From Corynebacterium poyangense (lineage in GTDB: Bacteria; Actinomycetota; Actinomycetes; Mycobacteriales; Mycobacteriaceae): a stretch of DNA of 64,000 nt. Shown here piece after piece: positions 52,989 to 62,785 of this stretch. Position 1 is the first letter of the stretch; each line of letters opens with the position of its first letter. The stretch is taken from contig NZ_CP046884.1 of assembly GCF_014522205.1 (NCBI RefSeq), positions 2,170,001-2,234,000 on the forward strand. The letters are read 5' to 3'. Made by a program: the position numbers and the translations under genes. The notes under the pieces are model-generated. The model searched no databases and was not told the origin of the DNA. It was given only the letters and a program-made list of their open reading frames with translations.

Positions 52989-54617
52989 TTAGCTTTCGAT
53001 ATGGGAGGTCCAATGAGTTCCATGTCGAATCACTACGGCCTCATAATAGGTATTTCCCGTAATTTGACAATCATATCTTTCAAAAGCCCCAACCGGAGCG
53101 TCTGTTTGCTGACATACGGTTTTGAGATTTTGTTTAAATTGCCTATTACAGGCTGCATATGGCGTCCGATCCCCATGCGTACCTTTACGGTCTAAAGCCT
53201 CATAGCATAGGTCATGGATAGCACAGGGCCCGCGGAAATCAGCCCATTGCTTATCTGCAAATGGTGGATATCCGTCTGGAGAGGTAGTGCAGTAATCATG
53301 CAAAGATCGACGATTGGTATTAGGTGGATCATCTTTTGGAAATTGATCTTTATACTCTGGATGGTTAGGGTCTTCATAATATTTATAATTACTTGGTATT
53401 GGTACCGGGTTTTTACCGAGTGACCTAGTGGAACGCCACCCACTAATTTCCCTATTTCTGCTTGCTGCCCCAGGCATAGCATCCAGATTTAATAAACCTT
53501 GGCGTTTAAGGGAGTCAAGGAGAAGATTGCTGACCTCTTTTCCACCCAGTTCCGTAACCCCCCGCGAAGATATTTCTTCTGATAAGCGTATCGTTCCCTT
53601 TTCAAACTCCTGAGTAATATCTCCGTCGTGCTCAATGGGGTCTCCTACCGGGTAGCCATATTTCCCTTTCTCATAATCATTCTGCGCCCACACTTCATAG
53701 ATTAGAGTTTTTACCTCGTGTGCTCCGAATTTCGGATGCCAATACACAGAACCAAATTGGAACACCGAATACCGCCCCACCCCATCGGGGGTTGCTGCTT
53801 CGTCAGCTATAGGAAAGCCGAGTTCGCTTCGGTGACCGCCGTGCTGTTGCCAGTACTCATAGATTTTCCCATTAACACTAGCGACCTGCTGCAAAGGGCT
53901 GCGATATACCCATCCACCTTGAAATTGCTGCACCCAACCACCAAGTTCACCTTCAAGTGGTGTAGTGCCTTCTAAAGGATACTCTCCCGTAACCGGGTAA
54001 CCCAGCCATCCCGCTTCCCACCCATGCTTTGACCAGAGTGCCGCAGTTCTTGCACTAACAGCATGGGCACCAGTATCAGGGTGCCAGTAAATAAAACCAT
54101 TACGGAATTTCTGACGGTACCCAATCCCGTCAGGATTGAGCATCATCGGTTCTTCTGGCCATAATAACCACCCTAAGGCACCATTCAACCGCGCGTACTC
54201 CCCAAGAATCCCGCCACAAACCTCATAAGGCGAGGGCCAAAAGGATTCACAACCGGGTGCGGCTCGCTCCCCTAAGCCACCGGATTCTTTAACTTCCGCA
54301 AAATCAGCCTTTTGCTTATCCACCCCTTCAATAAGTCCTTCTTTATCCGTCCGCATATTACCGGCCCGGATATCTTCCTGCGCAGGATGTGATACTCCTC
54401 GTTGAACCCAGTGCTGGTATTCCTCTAATTGCTGATCACTAAGTCCCCCTACACCATCTACCACTGGTGGGGTCACAGGATCCTGCTGAAATTGTTCAGC
54501 GTAATCTTGCGCCATATGGGAATCCACCACTGGAGGGGTATATTCCTTTTCCTCTGCTACCGCTACAGCTCCATATGAATAAACCCCCACTGTCGCCAAC
54601 GATTTGAGCCACTTCAT
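52989..54617 (-). CDS. secreted LGFP-repeat protein with phospholipase A2-like domain
   Basis: A 542-residue exported protein. The start at 54617 has AGGTAGGGG upstream and gives a signal peptide (MKWLKSLATVGVYSYGAVAV, cleavage near AVA). Residues about 130-350 contain four LGFP-type repeats, the cores reading GWLLWP, GWLGYP, ELGFP and KYGYP; such repeats bind arabinogalactan-type envelope. The C-terminal 100 residues hold a PLA2-like active site, DFRGPCAIHDLCYE, with catalytic His468 and Asp469 and surrounding cysteines. A phospholipase targeted to corynebacterial cell walls is the simplest reading. Four candidate immunity paralogs follow in the same operon. Confidence 0.82.
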   Translation of the reverse strand: MKWLKSLATVGVYSYGAVAVAEEKEYTPPVVDSHMAQDYAEQFQQDPVTPPVVDGVGGLSDQQLEEYQHWVQRGVSHPAQEDIRAGNMRTDKEGLIEGVDKQKADFAEVKESGGLGERAAPGCESFWPSPYEVCGGILGEYARLNGALGWLLWPEEPMMLNPDGIGYRQKFRNGFIYWHPDTGAHAVSARTAALWSKHGWEAGWLGYPVTGEYPLEGTTPLEGELGGWVQQFQGGWVYRSPLQQVASVNGKIYEYWQQHGGHRSELGFPIADEAATPDGVGRYSVFQFGSVYWHPKFGAHEVKTLIYEVWAQNDYEKGKYGYPVGDPIEHDGDITQEFEKGTIRLSEEISSRGVTELGGKEVSNLLLDSLKRQGLLNLDAMPGAASRNREISGWRSTRSLGKNPVPIPSNYKYYEDPNHPEYKDQFPKDDPPNTNRRSLHDYCTTSPDGYPPFADKQWADFRGPCAIHDLCYEALDRKGTHGDRTPYAACNRQFKQNLKTVCQQTDAPVGAFERYDCQITGNTYYEAVVIRHGTHWTSHIES

Positions 54618-54716
54618 AACCCCTACCTTTCGCCGCAGTCTATTTAATGTGTCTATAGTAACATTACCGGCTATATATGTCACAACTCTCTTTTTTTCAA
54701 CACCGGCGCCGTATAA

Positions 54717-54758
54717 AACCCCACCTGCTGCGCCTGTCACGGCGTAGCAGGTGGGGTT
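54717..54758 (-). terminator. intrinsic terminator of clpC
   Basis: AACCCCACCTGCTGCGCC (54717-54734) and its near-perfect complement enclose a 5-base loop. On the reverse strand the stem is followed by TTTTAT. It lies 20 bases after the clpC stop and insulates the LGFP-PLA2 operon from clpC. Confidence 0.9.
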
Positions 54759-54777
54759 AAGAAAGCCAGGGGTTAGG

Positions 54778-57567
54778 TTATTCTGCTTGGGGTTGAGCAC
54801 CTCCGCCTTGATGGTTGTCTCCACCGTGGTGAGGTTCACCGTAGCTAGAGCCTCGACCATAAGTCCCCGTTCCTTGGTTATCGGAGACGCTCGCTCCTTC
54901 TTCCCGGAGCCGCTCTAAATCCAAGTCACTAGCGGTGTCGCTTTCCGGAACATCACCGTCCGAGGCGTCGGCTACGTTTTTCACTGCCTCGGCAGCTTCA
55001 ATAGACATTTCCCCTTCTTCAACTCCGTCCTCATCCCGTTTCTGCTGCGGGGTGAAGGTGAAGGTAGCGCGGTCAGTGTCCTTTGACTCCCCGTCCCAGC
55101 CGTCCACATCGACAAGGATCTTTTGACCTGCGGAAACTTCGTTGAAGAGGATCTTCTCACTGAGAGCGTCTTCAATTTCATGCTGAATAGTCCGACGCAG
55201 CGGCCGAGCACCCAATACCGGATCAAAACCGCGCTTAGCCAGCAGGTTCTTTGCCTTGGCAGTAAGTTCAATATCCATGTTCTTAGCCTTCAAGGCATTG
55301 CGCACGCGGCCTACCAGCAAGTCCACCATCTCTACGATTTGTTCCTGGGTGAGTTGGTGGAACACCACAATGTCATCAATACGGTTCAGGAACTCTGGCC
55401 GGAAGTGCTTCTTCAGCTCATCATGAACTTTCTGCTTCATCCGCTCATAGCGGGCTTCGGCATCTGTCTCAGTGGAACCGCTGAAGCCCATTCCCACTGC
55501 TTTAGAAATAGAGCCGGTCCCCAGATTGGATGTGAAGATAAGCACGGTGTTCTTGAAGTCCACCATGCGGCCTTGGCCATCGGTAAGACGCCCATCTTCC
55601 AACACCTGAAGCAAGGTGTTGTAAATCTCCTTATGAGCCTTTTCAATCTCATCAAAGAGGACTACCGAGAATGGTTTGCGTCGAACCTTTTCAGTAAGCT
55701 GACCGCCTTCTTCATACCCGACGTATCCGGGGGGCGCACCAAAGAGGCGGGAGGCAGTGAAGCGGTCATGGAATTCACCCATATCAATTTGGATGAGGGC
55801 GTCATCTTCGCCGAAGAGGAATTCCGCTAAAGCCTTGGACAGCTCGGTCTTCCCCACACCGGAGGGGCCAGCGAAGATGAAGGAACCAGAGGGGCGCTTC
55901 GGGTCTTTCAAACCGGCGCGGGTACGGCGAATAGCCCGTGACACCGCTTTCACAGCATCATCTTGACCAATGATCCGCTTGTGGAGTTCCTCCTCCATAC
56001 GGAGTAGACGGCTGGACTCTTCCTCGGTGAGCTTGAAGACGGGGATCCCGGTCCAACTTCCCAGAACTTCAGCAATTTCTTCTTCACCGATTTCCGCGAT
56101 GTCATCAAGTTCGCCAGAACGCCATTGCTTCTCTTTAGCGGCTCGTTCCTCATTGAGTTTGCGTTCCTGATCCCGCAGCCGCGCAGCCTTTTCAAAGTCC
56201 TGAGCATCAATGGTGGCTTCTTTTTCCTGGCGCACCTCCGCGATCTTTTCATCCAGCTTCCGGATCCCCTCAGGGGCGGTCATGCGTCGAATCCGCATCC
56301 GAGCGCCAGCCTCATCAATGAGGTCTACCGCCTTATCCGGCAGGAAGCGGTCATTGATATAGCGGTCTGAAAGGTTAGCAGCAGCAGCCAGCGCAGCATC
56401 ACTAATAGAGACTCGGTGGTGAGCCTCATAGCGGTCTCGTAGCCCCTTGAGGATTTCAATAGTGAGTTCCACACTGGGTTCGGGGACCTGGACCGGCTGG
56501 AAGCGTCGCTCCAATGCCGCGTCCTTTTCAATGTGCTTGCGGTATTCATCCAAAGTGGTGGCACCAATGGTTTGCAATTCACCGCGAGCTAGCTTGGGTT
56601 TCAGCAAACTAGCTGCGTCAATGGCACCTTCAGCGGCACCGGCACCGACGAGAGTGTGGATTTCATCGATGAACAGGATGATGTCCCCGCGCTGATTAAT
56701 CTCTTTAAGAACCTTCTTGAGGCGCTCTTCAAAATCGCCTCGATAGCGTGACCCAGCCACCAAAGAACCGAGATCAAGGGTATAAAGCTGCTTGTCTTTG
56801 AGGGTTTCTGGAACCTTGCCATTAACAATGTCCAGGGCCAACCCTTCTACCACGGCGGTTTTACCTACACCGGGTTCACCAATGAGCACCGGGTTGTTTT
56901 TGGTGCGCCGAGACAGCACCTGCATAACCCGCTCAATTTCCTTTTCCCGACCAACGACGGGGTCTAATTTTCCCTCTTTGGCTGCTTTGGTGAGGTTACG
57001 TCCAAACTGATCTAACACTAAAGAGTTGGAGCGATCCCCGGCGCCACCGCCGCCCATGCTGCGGCCGCGTCCACCACCTGCGCCAGCTCCGATGGGACCG
57101 CCACCTTGGTCCTGTTCGGCCTGGTTGCCCTCATAGCCAGAGAGTAGCTGAATCACCTGTTGGCGAACCCGAGGAAGATCGGCACCTAATTTCACTAAAA
57201 CCTGCGCGGCCACGCCGTCGCCTTCTCGGATTAACCCGAGCAGGAGGAATTCAGTACCTATATACTTGTGGCCCATTTGCAGGCCCTCACGCAAAGAAAG
57301 CTCTAGCACCTTCTTAGCGCGCGGAGTAAAGGGGATATTGCCTTGGTGCGGCTGCGAGCCGTGACCAATAATTTCTTCTACCTCATGGCGTACTGCGTCG
57401 AGGGAGATGCCCATGGATTCCAGGGCTTTTGCGGCAACGCCTTCGCCTTCTTGGATCAAGCCCAATAAAATATGTTCGGTACCAATATAATTATGGTTAA
57501 GCATGCGCGCTTCTTCTTGCGCCAAAACGATGACGCGACGCGCACGATCGGTAAACCTCTCGAACAT
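54778..57567 (-). CDS. clpC: ATP-dependent Clp protease ATP-binding subunit ClpC
   Basis: AAA+ unfoldase that feeds ClpP, 929 residues. It has two Clp_N repeats ([20 protein letters not shown] and the second near residue 80), first Walker [10 protein letters not shown] near 216, a UVR coiled region ([18 protein letters not shown]), second Walker [10 protein letters not shown] near 560, and an IGF-like ClpP loop position near 680. The C-terminal 80 residues form an acidic and Gly-rich tail ending GGGAQPQAE. The ATG at 57567 was preferred to the TTG three codons upstream. A ClgR-like box lies 136 bp upstream. Confidence 0.97.
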   Translation of the reverse strand: MFERFTDRARRVIVLAQEEARMLNHNYIGTEHILLGLIQEGEGVAAKALESMGISLDAVRHEVEEIIGHGSQPHQGNIPFTPRAKKVLELSLREGLQMGHKYIGTEFLLLGLIREGDGVAAQVLVKLGADLPRVRQQVIQLLSGYEGNQAEQDQGGGPIGAGAGGGRGRSMGGGGAGDRSNSLVLDQFGRNLTKAAKEGKLDPVVGREKEIERVMQVLSRRTKNNPVLIGEPGVGKTAVVEGLALDIVNGKVPETLKDKQLYTLDLGSLVAGSRYRGDFEERLKKVLKEINQRGDIILFIDEIHTLVGAGAAEGAIDAASLLKPKLARGELQTIGATTLDEYRKHIEKDAALERRFQPVQVPEPSVELTIEILKGLRDRYEAHHRVSISDAALAAAANLSDRYINDRFLPDKAVDLIDEAGARMRIRRMTAPEGIRKLDEKIAEVRQEKEATIDAQDFEKAARLRDQERKLNEERAAKEKQWRSGELDDIAEIGEEEIAEVLGSWTGIPVFKLTEEESSRLLRMEEELHKRIIGQDDAVKAVSRAIRRTRAGLKDPKRPSGSFIFAGPSGVGKTELSKALAEFLFGEDDALIQIDMGEFHDRFTASRLFGAPPGYVGYEEGGQLTEKVRRKPFSVVLFDEIEKAHKEIYNTLLQVLEDGRLTDGQGRMVDFKNTVLIFTSNLGTGSISKAVGMGFSGSTETDAEARYERMKQKVHDELKKHFRPEFLNRIDDIVVFHQLTQEQIVEMVDLLVGRVRNALKAKNMDIELTAKAKNLLAKRGFDPVLGARPLRRTIQHEIEDALSEKILFNEVSAGQKILVDVDGWDGESKDTDRATFTFTPQQKRDEDGVEEGEMSIEAAEAVKNVADASDGDVPESDTASDLDLERLREEGASVSDNQGTGTYGRGSSYGEPHHGGDNHQGGGAQPQAE

Positions 57568-57701
57568 CGTCCTCAATACCCCTGTCTTTTATTGCTAGTT
57601 CTCAACTACCATAACGCCCCGCAGGGTCATCGCTTCCCTGTTTTCCTCCTTCTTGCTGCGAATAACAGGAAAAACTCCAGTTTAAGAGGGGTTTTTTGCA
57701 C

Positions 57702-57719
57702 TGTACGCCGGTAGCGAAC
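57702..57719. promoter_or_regulatory. ClgR-box-like site upstream of clpC
   Basis: CGC-CGGTA-GCG with flanking A/T (TGTACGCCGGTAGCGAAC) fits the ClgR consensus of actinobacteria (WNNWCGCYNANRGCGWWS, from memory) with one mismatch. It lies between clpC and the divergent gene at 57796. Confidence 0.55.
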
Positions 57720-57795
57720 ACGGGCGGCGGGGGTGGATTTTCACCCGAGTAGTTCTCCCCTCTCACTCTTTGCTCGTGGCTGTCATACTGCAGGT

Positions 57796-58218
57796 ATGAC
57801 TCGAATATTTTGTAATTCCTTAGGAAAAATCGACGCCCATCAGTTCCGGTCTGTCTTGGAGAATTGGAATCCTCCGGGACGAAACGGCTGCTTTAGGGAT
57901 CTCTCAGATTCCTCCGATATAGGGGATCGAACATCCTGGGTCCAGATCTATCAGGCTCCGCATGTGGTGGCCTTCATCGAAACGTGGAATCACCCCATTG
58001 CACCAGAAAGCGCAGACATGGAGAATGGCTGGTCCCGTAATGAGGACTTCAGCTGCGCCGACCATATGGAAGAGTTGTTGTTGGTGTATAACTGCCCCGA
58101 CGCCGATGCCGGCAGCGCTAAAATCACGTTTTTAGTCTCTCACCACGATGCTTTTGTCACCACCGGGGAATATTACGACGAGCTGTGTGATCTCCTCATG
58201 GACGCCGCAGACAACTAG
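57796..58218 (+). CDS. conserved hypothetical protein
   Basis: A 140-residue acidic cytosolic protein starting MTRIFCNSLGKIDAHQF. It has no signal peptide, membrane segment or catalytic motif I recognise; several Trp and Cys are present (WVQIYQAPHVVAFIETWNHP, EELLLVYNCPDADAG). The ATG at 57796 was chosen; an in-frame start 21 codons earlier would cross the ClgR-box region. It is divergent from clpC and precedes a flavoprotein gene by 68 bp. Function unknown. Confidence 0.6.
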   Translation: MTRIFCNSLGKIDAHQFRSVLENWNPPGRNGCFRDLSDSSDIGDRTSWVQIYQAPHVVAFIETWNHPIAPESADMENGWSRNEDFSCADHMEELLLVYNCPDADAGSAKITFLVSHHDAFVTTGEYYDELCDLLMDAADN

Positions 58219-58286
58219 CTCTTCCCACCCATGGTTTACTATCGGGAATTGTTTTCATTTATTTTCTGCTTTTCCCGGAGGAAACC

Positions 58287-59411
58287 ATGCCTTCACCTCA
58301 TCCCCTCGACGTCATCGTTATTGGTGCTGGGCCGGCGGGAATCGGCACGGCTCTTGCCTGCCAAGCTATCGACGGTATGACCGTAGGAGTGGTAGAAGCT
58401 GGAGAGATTGGTAATAGCTTTCTTCATTGGCACCACTGCCAAACCATGCTCACACCGTCCTTTACCAGCAACGGCTACGGAGCACTTGACCTCAACGCTA
58501 TTCATCCGCTGACCTCTCCGGCTTTCACCCTGCACACGGACTATCCCACTGGGGAAGAATATGCCTTATACCTGCGCTCTCTGGTCAACTATTTTGAGCT
58601 TCCGGTACTCACCAACACCGAAGTCACCGCAATCACCGTGGATAAGGACGGTATTTTTCACCTCAACACTGCTCAAGGCCTAGCAGCTGCCCGGCACCTG
58701 GTATGGGCCGGTGGTGAATATCATCACCCGCTCTTGCCTCATATCCCAGGCCGAGATCACTGCGACCATTCCTCAAGCTTGCACGCCTGGGCCCGCCACG
58801 AGGGCAAGGGACATCGAATCGCCATTATCGGCGGCTATGAATCAGGCATCGAAATGGCCTGTCATCACGCCGAACACGGAATGCAAGTATGGCTTTTTGA
58901 CGCTGCTCAACCCTGGGAAAATAACACCGCCGACCCATCAATATCCCTCGCCCCCCGAACCCGACGCAGACTAAAAGCAGCTCGCCAAAGCGGTTTGATC
59001 CACCCCATCGCTCACCGCGTGGACTTGGTGGAAAAGCAATCTGAGAACTACGTGGTCACTACGTCTCAGGGGCAGCAATACCAGGTGGATTATCGCCCCA
59101 TCGCCGCTACCGGATACGGGGCTGGACTTGGCCCCACAGACCAGCTTTTTAAGCGTCGGGCCGACGGCTGGCCCCTAGTCACCGAAAACGATGAATCCAC
59201 CATCACCCCTAACTTGTTCCTCAACGGCCCAGTACTACGACACAATCAGCGGCATTTCTGTTGTATCTATAAGTTCCGGCAACGCTGCGCCTACCTCGCA
59301 GAGATCATTGCCCAACGATTAGGCCACGACAGCTCCGGCCTTAACCCCTGGCGAGACAAGGGCATGATTATTGATGATCTGGACTGTTGCGGAACGGAGT
59401 GCACATGCTAG
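58287..59411 (+). CDS. FAD/NAD(P)-dependent oxidoreductase with Cys-rich C-terminus
   Basis: A 374-residue flavoprotein with an N-terminal FAD site (VIVIGAGPAGIGTALACQA), a second dinucleotide loop (IAIIGGYESGIEMACHHAE near residue 173) and an ATGYG motif near 275, as in YpdA/CzcO-like oxidoreductases and ArsO-type monooxygenases. The last residues are DDLDCCGTECTC, four cysteines in seven positions, suitable for metal or arsenic binding. The stop overlaps the ATG of a BASS-type transporter. A role in detoxification or thiol redox is inferred. Confidence 0.75.
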   Translation: MPSPHPLDVIVIGAGPAGIGTALACQAIDGMTVGVVEAGEIGNSFLHWHHCQTMLTPSFTSNGYGALDLNAIHPLTSPAFTLHTDYPTGEEYALYLRSLVNYFELPVLTNTEVTAITVDKDGIFHLNTAQGLAAARHLVWAGGEYHHPLLPHIPGRDHCDHSSSLHAWARHEGKGHRIAIIGGYESGIEMACHHAEHGMQVWLFDAAQPWENNTADPSISLAPRTRRRLKAARQSGLIHPIAHRVDLVEKQSENYVVTTSQGQQYQVDYRPIAATGYGAGLGPTDQLFKRRADGWPLVTENDESTITPNLFLNGPVLRHNQRHFCCIYKFRQRCAYLAEIIAQRLGHDSSGLNPWRDKGMIIDDLDCCGTECTC

Positions 59412-60349
59412 TGGTGCTCCAACCCCTCGCCATGCTGGTGGGCTACGCCGCGGGGTGGTTCTCACCCACCCTGAGCACCACCGCCTCAGAGGTGAGCGAC
59501 TATCTCATCCTAGCGTTAGTGACCTGCCTTTTTGCTGCACTCCCCGGCAGGAATCATAACCTGTCGCGGCCTCGCCCTCGCATCATGGTGATTGCCTGGA
59601 TAGGAAACTTCCTCATCATCCCGCTGATCGCTGCGCTGCTGACTCTTCTGGCGTGGCGCGCCGATGCCGACATCCGGCTTGGCTTAGCCATCTATATGCT
59701 CAGCCCCTGCACCGACTGGTTTTTAGGCTTCACCCGCCTGGCGCACGGCGATACCGCCACCGGTGCCGTCCTCATCCCACTCAATATGCTCAGCCAACTC
59801 CTGCTCTATCCGCTGTGGCTGATGATCTTTGGCGGACTGAAAATGTCCACCATCTTCTCCGAAATCCTGCCCACCTTAGGCCAATGGTTCTTCCTTCCGG
59901 CGGCGCTCGGTCTCATCATCCGAACTCTGCCCCAGGCTCGACGCCTAGCTGACCACCTCATCCCCTGGATCCTCGCCGCGCTCGTCGCCACCATTTTTTG
60001 CACCAATGCCGACACTATTCTGACTCACCCCACCCTCTTTGTGCTGGTTTTAGGGCTGGTCTTTACCTTCTTTGTCACCACCTACCAACTCGGAAAACAC
60101 CTCTTCCGGCGACTAGGAGTGGATTACCAAGCAGAGGCCTTACTCACCATGACCACCTCCGCAAGAAACGCCCCACTCATGGTGAGCTTAAGTACTTTAG
60201 TCCTCCCCGACAGGCCTTTAGTGTTAGCGACATTAGTCTTAGGGATGCTGGTGGAATTTCCCCACCTGACTGTGGTTACTCGGCTGGTGTTGGGGCGTCG
60301 TCCGGGCGTCGCACAAAAAGTACCGCTACCAGAACTAGAATCGCGATAA
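59405..60349 (+). CDS. BASS/Acr3-like transporter
   Basis: A 314-residue membrane protein with nine to ten hydrophobic segments in the bile acid:sodium symporter/arsenite permease fold; the fourth-helix region contains AIYMLSPCTDWFLGFTRLA, comparable with the Cys-bearing segment of Acr3, and TSARNAPLMVSLSTLVLP near the end. The ATG at 59405 (GGAG 5 bases upstream) overlaps the flavoprotein stop, so the two are translated together. Substrate unproven; its end overlaps the convergent exporter by 74 bases. Confidence 0.72.
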   Translation: MLVVLQPLAMLVGYAAGWFSPTLSTTASEVSDYLILALVTCLFAALPGRNHNLSRPRPRIMVIAWIGNFLIIPLIAALLTLLAWRADADIRLGLAIYMLSPCTDWFLGFTRLAHGDTATGAVLIPLNMLSQLLLYPLWLMIFGGLKMSTIFSEILPTLGQWFFLPAALGLIIRTLPQARRLADHLIPWILAALVATIFCTNADTILTHPTLFVLVLGLVFTFFVTTYQLGKHLFRRLGVDYQAEALLTMTTSARNAPLMVSLSTLVLPDRPLVLATLVLGMLVEFPHLTVVTRLVLGRRPGVAQKVPLPELESR

Positions 60350-61709
60350 CACCGGCAACAGCAAACGCCACCTGCGTGCCATGAGACATTGCCTCAGGAA
60401 GAGAAACTCCAGACTCTAGAGCACTATTTTGTCCCAGGGTCATCATGGCAATCAAAAGCGCGGTGCCAGCTGCGCCAGCAAGCTGCTGCAAGGTATTCAA
60501 TACTGCCGAACCGTGGGAATAGAGACGCTTAGGCAACGCTCCTAGGGCAGCGGTCATCATCGGTGTCATCACAAGTCCCATACCTAAGGCAACAAGTATA
60601 TGGGACAGAATAATGAGGCTTAATTTCCCGCTAGGGACCACGAAAACAAAGGCCCAGACGCCGAGGCACAGCACCAAGGCTCCGGGGATGGCAAGGGGCC
60701 GAGGGCCATAGCGATCATAGAGACGTCCAATAAAAGGAGACATGAAACCTTGCAACAGCCCGCCAGGAAGCACCACTAAACCAGTAAGAATCTCACTTAC
60801 ATGCACAGAGCCTTGAAGATATAGAGGAAGCACCATAGAGACGCCGATGATCACCCCGAAACCACCCAGAATGGCGCACATCCCCAAGGTGAAATTACGC
60901 TCTTTAAGAACCCGGACATCAAGAAGCGGACCATAAGTAGTGACCAGTCGGAGCTGACGTAGAACGAAAACCGCCAGCAAAACTACGCCAGCAATACCAA
61001 CGAAGACCGGGATCTTGTTCCCATGCTCTACCACTGCGCTTATGGAAGATAGAGCATAGACCAACCCACCGAAACCTAGAGCTGACAAAACTACCGAAAG
61101 AATATCCAGCGGGATACGGCGAACTTCGCCTACATTAACGAGCAGACGGAGCCCAGCAAAAAAGACCAGGATACCGAGCACCAGCATGATCCAGAACAAC
61201 CAGTGCCAGGTAGCAAAGGACAAAATAAGTCCAGACAAAGTGGGCCCTACCGTGGGGGCAACCGCAATAGCAACAGTGATGATACCCATCACGCTACCTC
61301 GGCTGGACGGTTCAACAATTGTGAGGACCACCGTCATTAACAAGGGAATGATGATTGCGGTGCCTGCTGCTTGCAGGATACGCCCCACTAGTACCACCAT
61401 GAAACCAGGAGCCAGAGCCGCAACGAAGGTTCCTACCAAAAAAAGAACCACAGAAGTGATGAAAATGGTGCGGGTAGGAAGAACCTGCTGAATATAACCG
61501 GTGACTGGAATGACGACCGCCATGGTGAGCATGAAGCCGGTACTGAGCCACTGAGCAATATCAGCCGAAAGGTGAAAATCAGCCATAATGGCGGGAAGAG
61601 CCACCGATAGCAGAGTTTCATTAAGAATCATGACTGTGGTGGCGGTGACCAGACAAGCGATTAATAAATTCGCTCTCTTTGAGTCCATGACCTGATTATT
61701 CGTATCCAC
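60276..61709 (-). CDS. MFS drug efflux transporter, DHA2 family
   Basis: A 477-residue exporter with about 14 hydrophobic segments. LNETLLSVALPAIMADFHLS and WLSTGFMLTMAVVIPVTGYI are DHA2 hallmarks. AAAGAGG lies 5 bases before the GTG at 61709; an earlier TTG is less well placed. No regulator gene is adjacent. Substrate unknown. Confidence 0.88.
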   Translation of the reverse strand: MDTNNQVMDSKRANLLIACLVTATTVMILNETLLSVALPAIMADFHLSADIAQWLSTGFMLTMAVVIPVTGYIQQVLPTRTIFITSVVLFLVGTFVAALAPGFMVVLVGRILQAAGTAIIIPLLMTVVLTIVEPSSRGSVMGIITVAIAVAPTVGPTLSGLILSFATWHWLFWIMLVLGILVFFAGLRLLVNVGEVRRIPLDILSVVLSALGFGGLVYALSSISAVVEHGNKIPVFVGIAGVVLLAVFVLRQLRLVTTYGPLLDVRVLKERNFTLGMCAILGGFGVIIGVSMVLPLYLQGSVHVSEILTGLVVLPGGLLQGFMSPFIGRLYDRYGPRPLAIPGALVLCLGVWAFVFVVPSGKLSLIILSHILVALGMGLVMTPMMTAALGALPKRLYSHGSAVLNTLQQLAGAAGTALLIAMMTLGQNSALESGVSLPEAMSHGTQVAFAVAGVIAILVLVAVLFVRRPDDAPTPAE

Positions 61710-61792
61710 AAAAACCTCTTTTCTCAAAACTCTGACATCTTAGAGGTTTTCTTCCGGTTTTCGTAAGTCAGGGCTCAAAAATAATGTCAGCC

Positions 61793-62785
61793 TCAGTCTT
61801 GAGAGGCTTCTCGACGCGCCTTGACCTGCTGAACTTGGGATTGAAGTTCTTTGATCTGGGCCCACTCTTCTGCCGAGAGATGGGGATCCAAACCGGCGGC
61901 TTCCAAGGCGGCGGCGGCAATTTCTCGATCCCGATCCACCAGCACCACCCCTACGCTATCGCGCAACCGGCCCCCCGTGCTTAACTCCACTTCAGCGATG
62001 AGACGGGCTTCTACGTCACCATCGCGCAAGGGGTCGAGGGTGGGGCGAGAAAGCTGAACAGAGTGTAGCTTCAGGTGTGGGCAAGCTGCGATGGTGTCGG
62101 CAAAAACGCGCAGCACGTGTTCCCGCCCTTGATCTGCAACAAAGGCCGCGGCAGTTAAGGCAGCAGATAAGCCTACGGCTTCTTCGCGAACATCCTGCGA
62201 GAGGCTCTGAGTAAGGCGGCTAAAGGCTAAACCATCATGATCGCGGATCACCGGGATAGCGTGTAGCCGCACCGGGATAACGAAGTCCGCGATCATCTGT
62301 TGGGTAGCAATCAGGAGCTCATAATCCCGCTCCCCTAGCACCACGTCAGTGCAAGACGTGGCATTCATCAGCCACATCAAGCGACACAACTCAGCAGAAT
62401 CGACGGTGGTGAGCGAGGAATGCACCCGTGTCCTTAGCGCAGGCGGATCAGCTAGCAACAAGATTTCCGCTTTTTCGCGACGCAAGATAGCGGTTATCTC
62501 TGCCTCCCGATCTCCTTCTAGAGACTGATCCGGCATGGCCACCATAATGAGGGCGCGGGGCAAGGCTGCGGCGGCGCGGATTAGTTCTATATTTCCAGGA
62601 TGTAGTTCTGGGCCGGTGGGCACCACGACGATCGGCCGGCCGGTAGTACGCAACGCCCGCGACACCTGGGCAACATCCGCAGCTGAATGATGAATCTGCA
62701 GTTCACCAGGGGTATAGCGAGAAGACTGAGGGCGGGTTGGCTGTTGATCACTCACGTCGCAAGCATAGCGATAAGCTAGGACCAT
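61793..62785 (-). CDS. pantothenate synthetase (PanC)-like protein with altered HxGH motif
   Basis: A 330-residue protein of the PanC fold. The region GRPIVVVPTGPELHPGNIELI matches the ATP-site segment of PanC, but the usual HxGH signature reads HPGN. The pantoate/beta-alanine part is kept in VVLGERDYELLIATQQMIAD and AIPVIRDHDGLAFSRL. The last 70 residues include a long helix (EEWAQIKELQSQVQQVKARR). Position near clpC matches the panC region of related actinobacteria. Reduced activity or another adenylation reaction is possible. The ATG overlaps the divergent hypE start; a GTG at 62755 is an alternative. Confidence 0.7.
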   Translation of the reverse strand: MVLAYRYACDVSDQQPTRPQSSRYTPGELQIHHSAADVAQVSRALRTTGRPIVVVPTGPELHPGNIELIRAAAALPRALIMVAMPDQSLEGDREAEITAILRREKAEILLLADPPALRTRVHSSLTTVDSAELCRLMWLMNATSCTDVVLGERDYELLIATQQMIADFVIPVRLHAIPVIRDHDGLAFSRLTQSLSQDVREEAVGLSAALTAAAFVADQGREHVLRVFADTIAACPHLKLHSVQLSRPTLDPLRDGDVEARLIAEVELSTGGRLRDSVGVVLVDRDREIAAAALEAAGLDPHLSAEEWAQIKELQSQVQQVKARREASQD

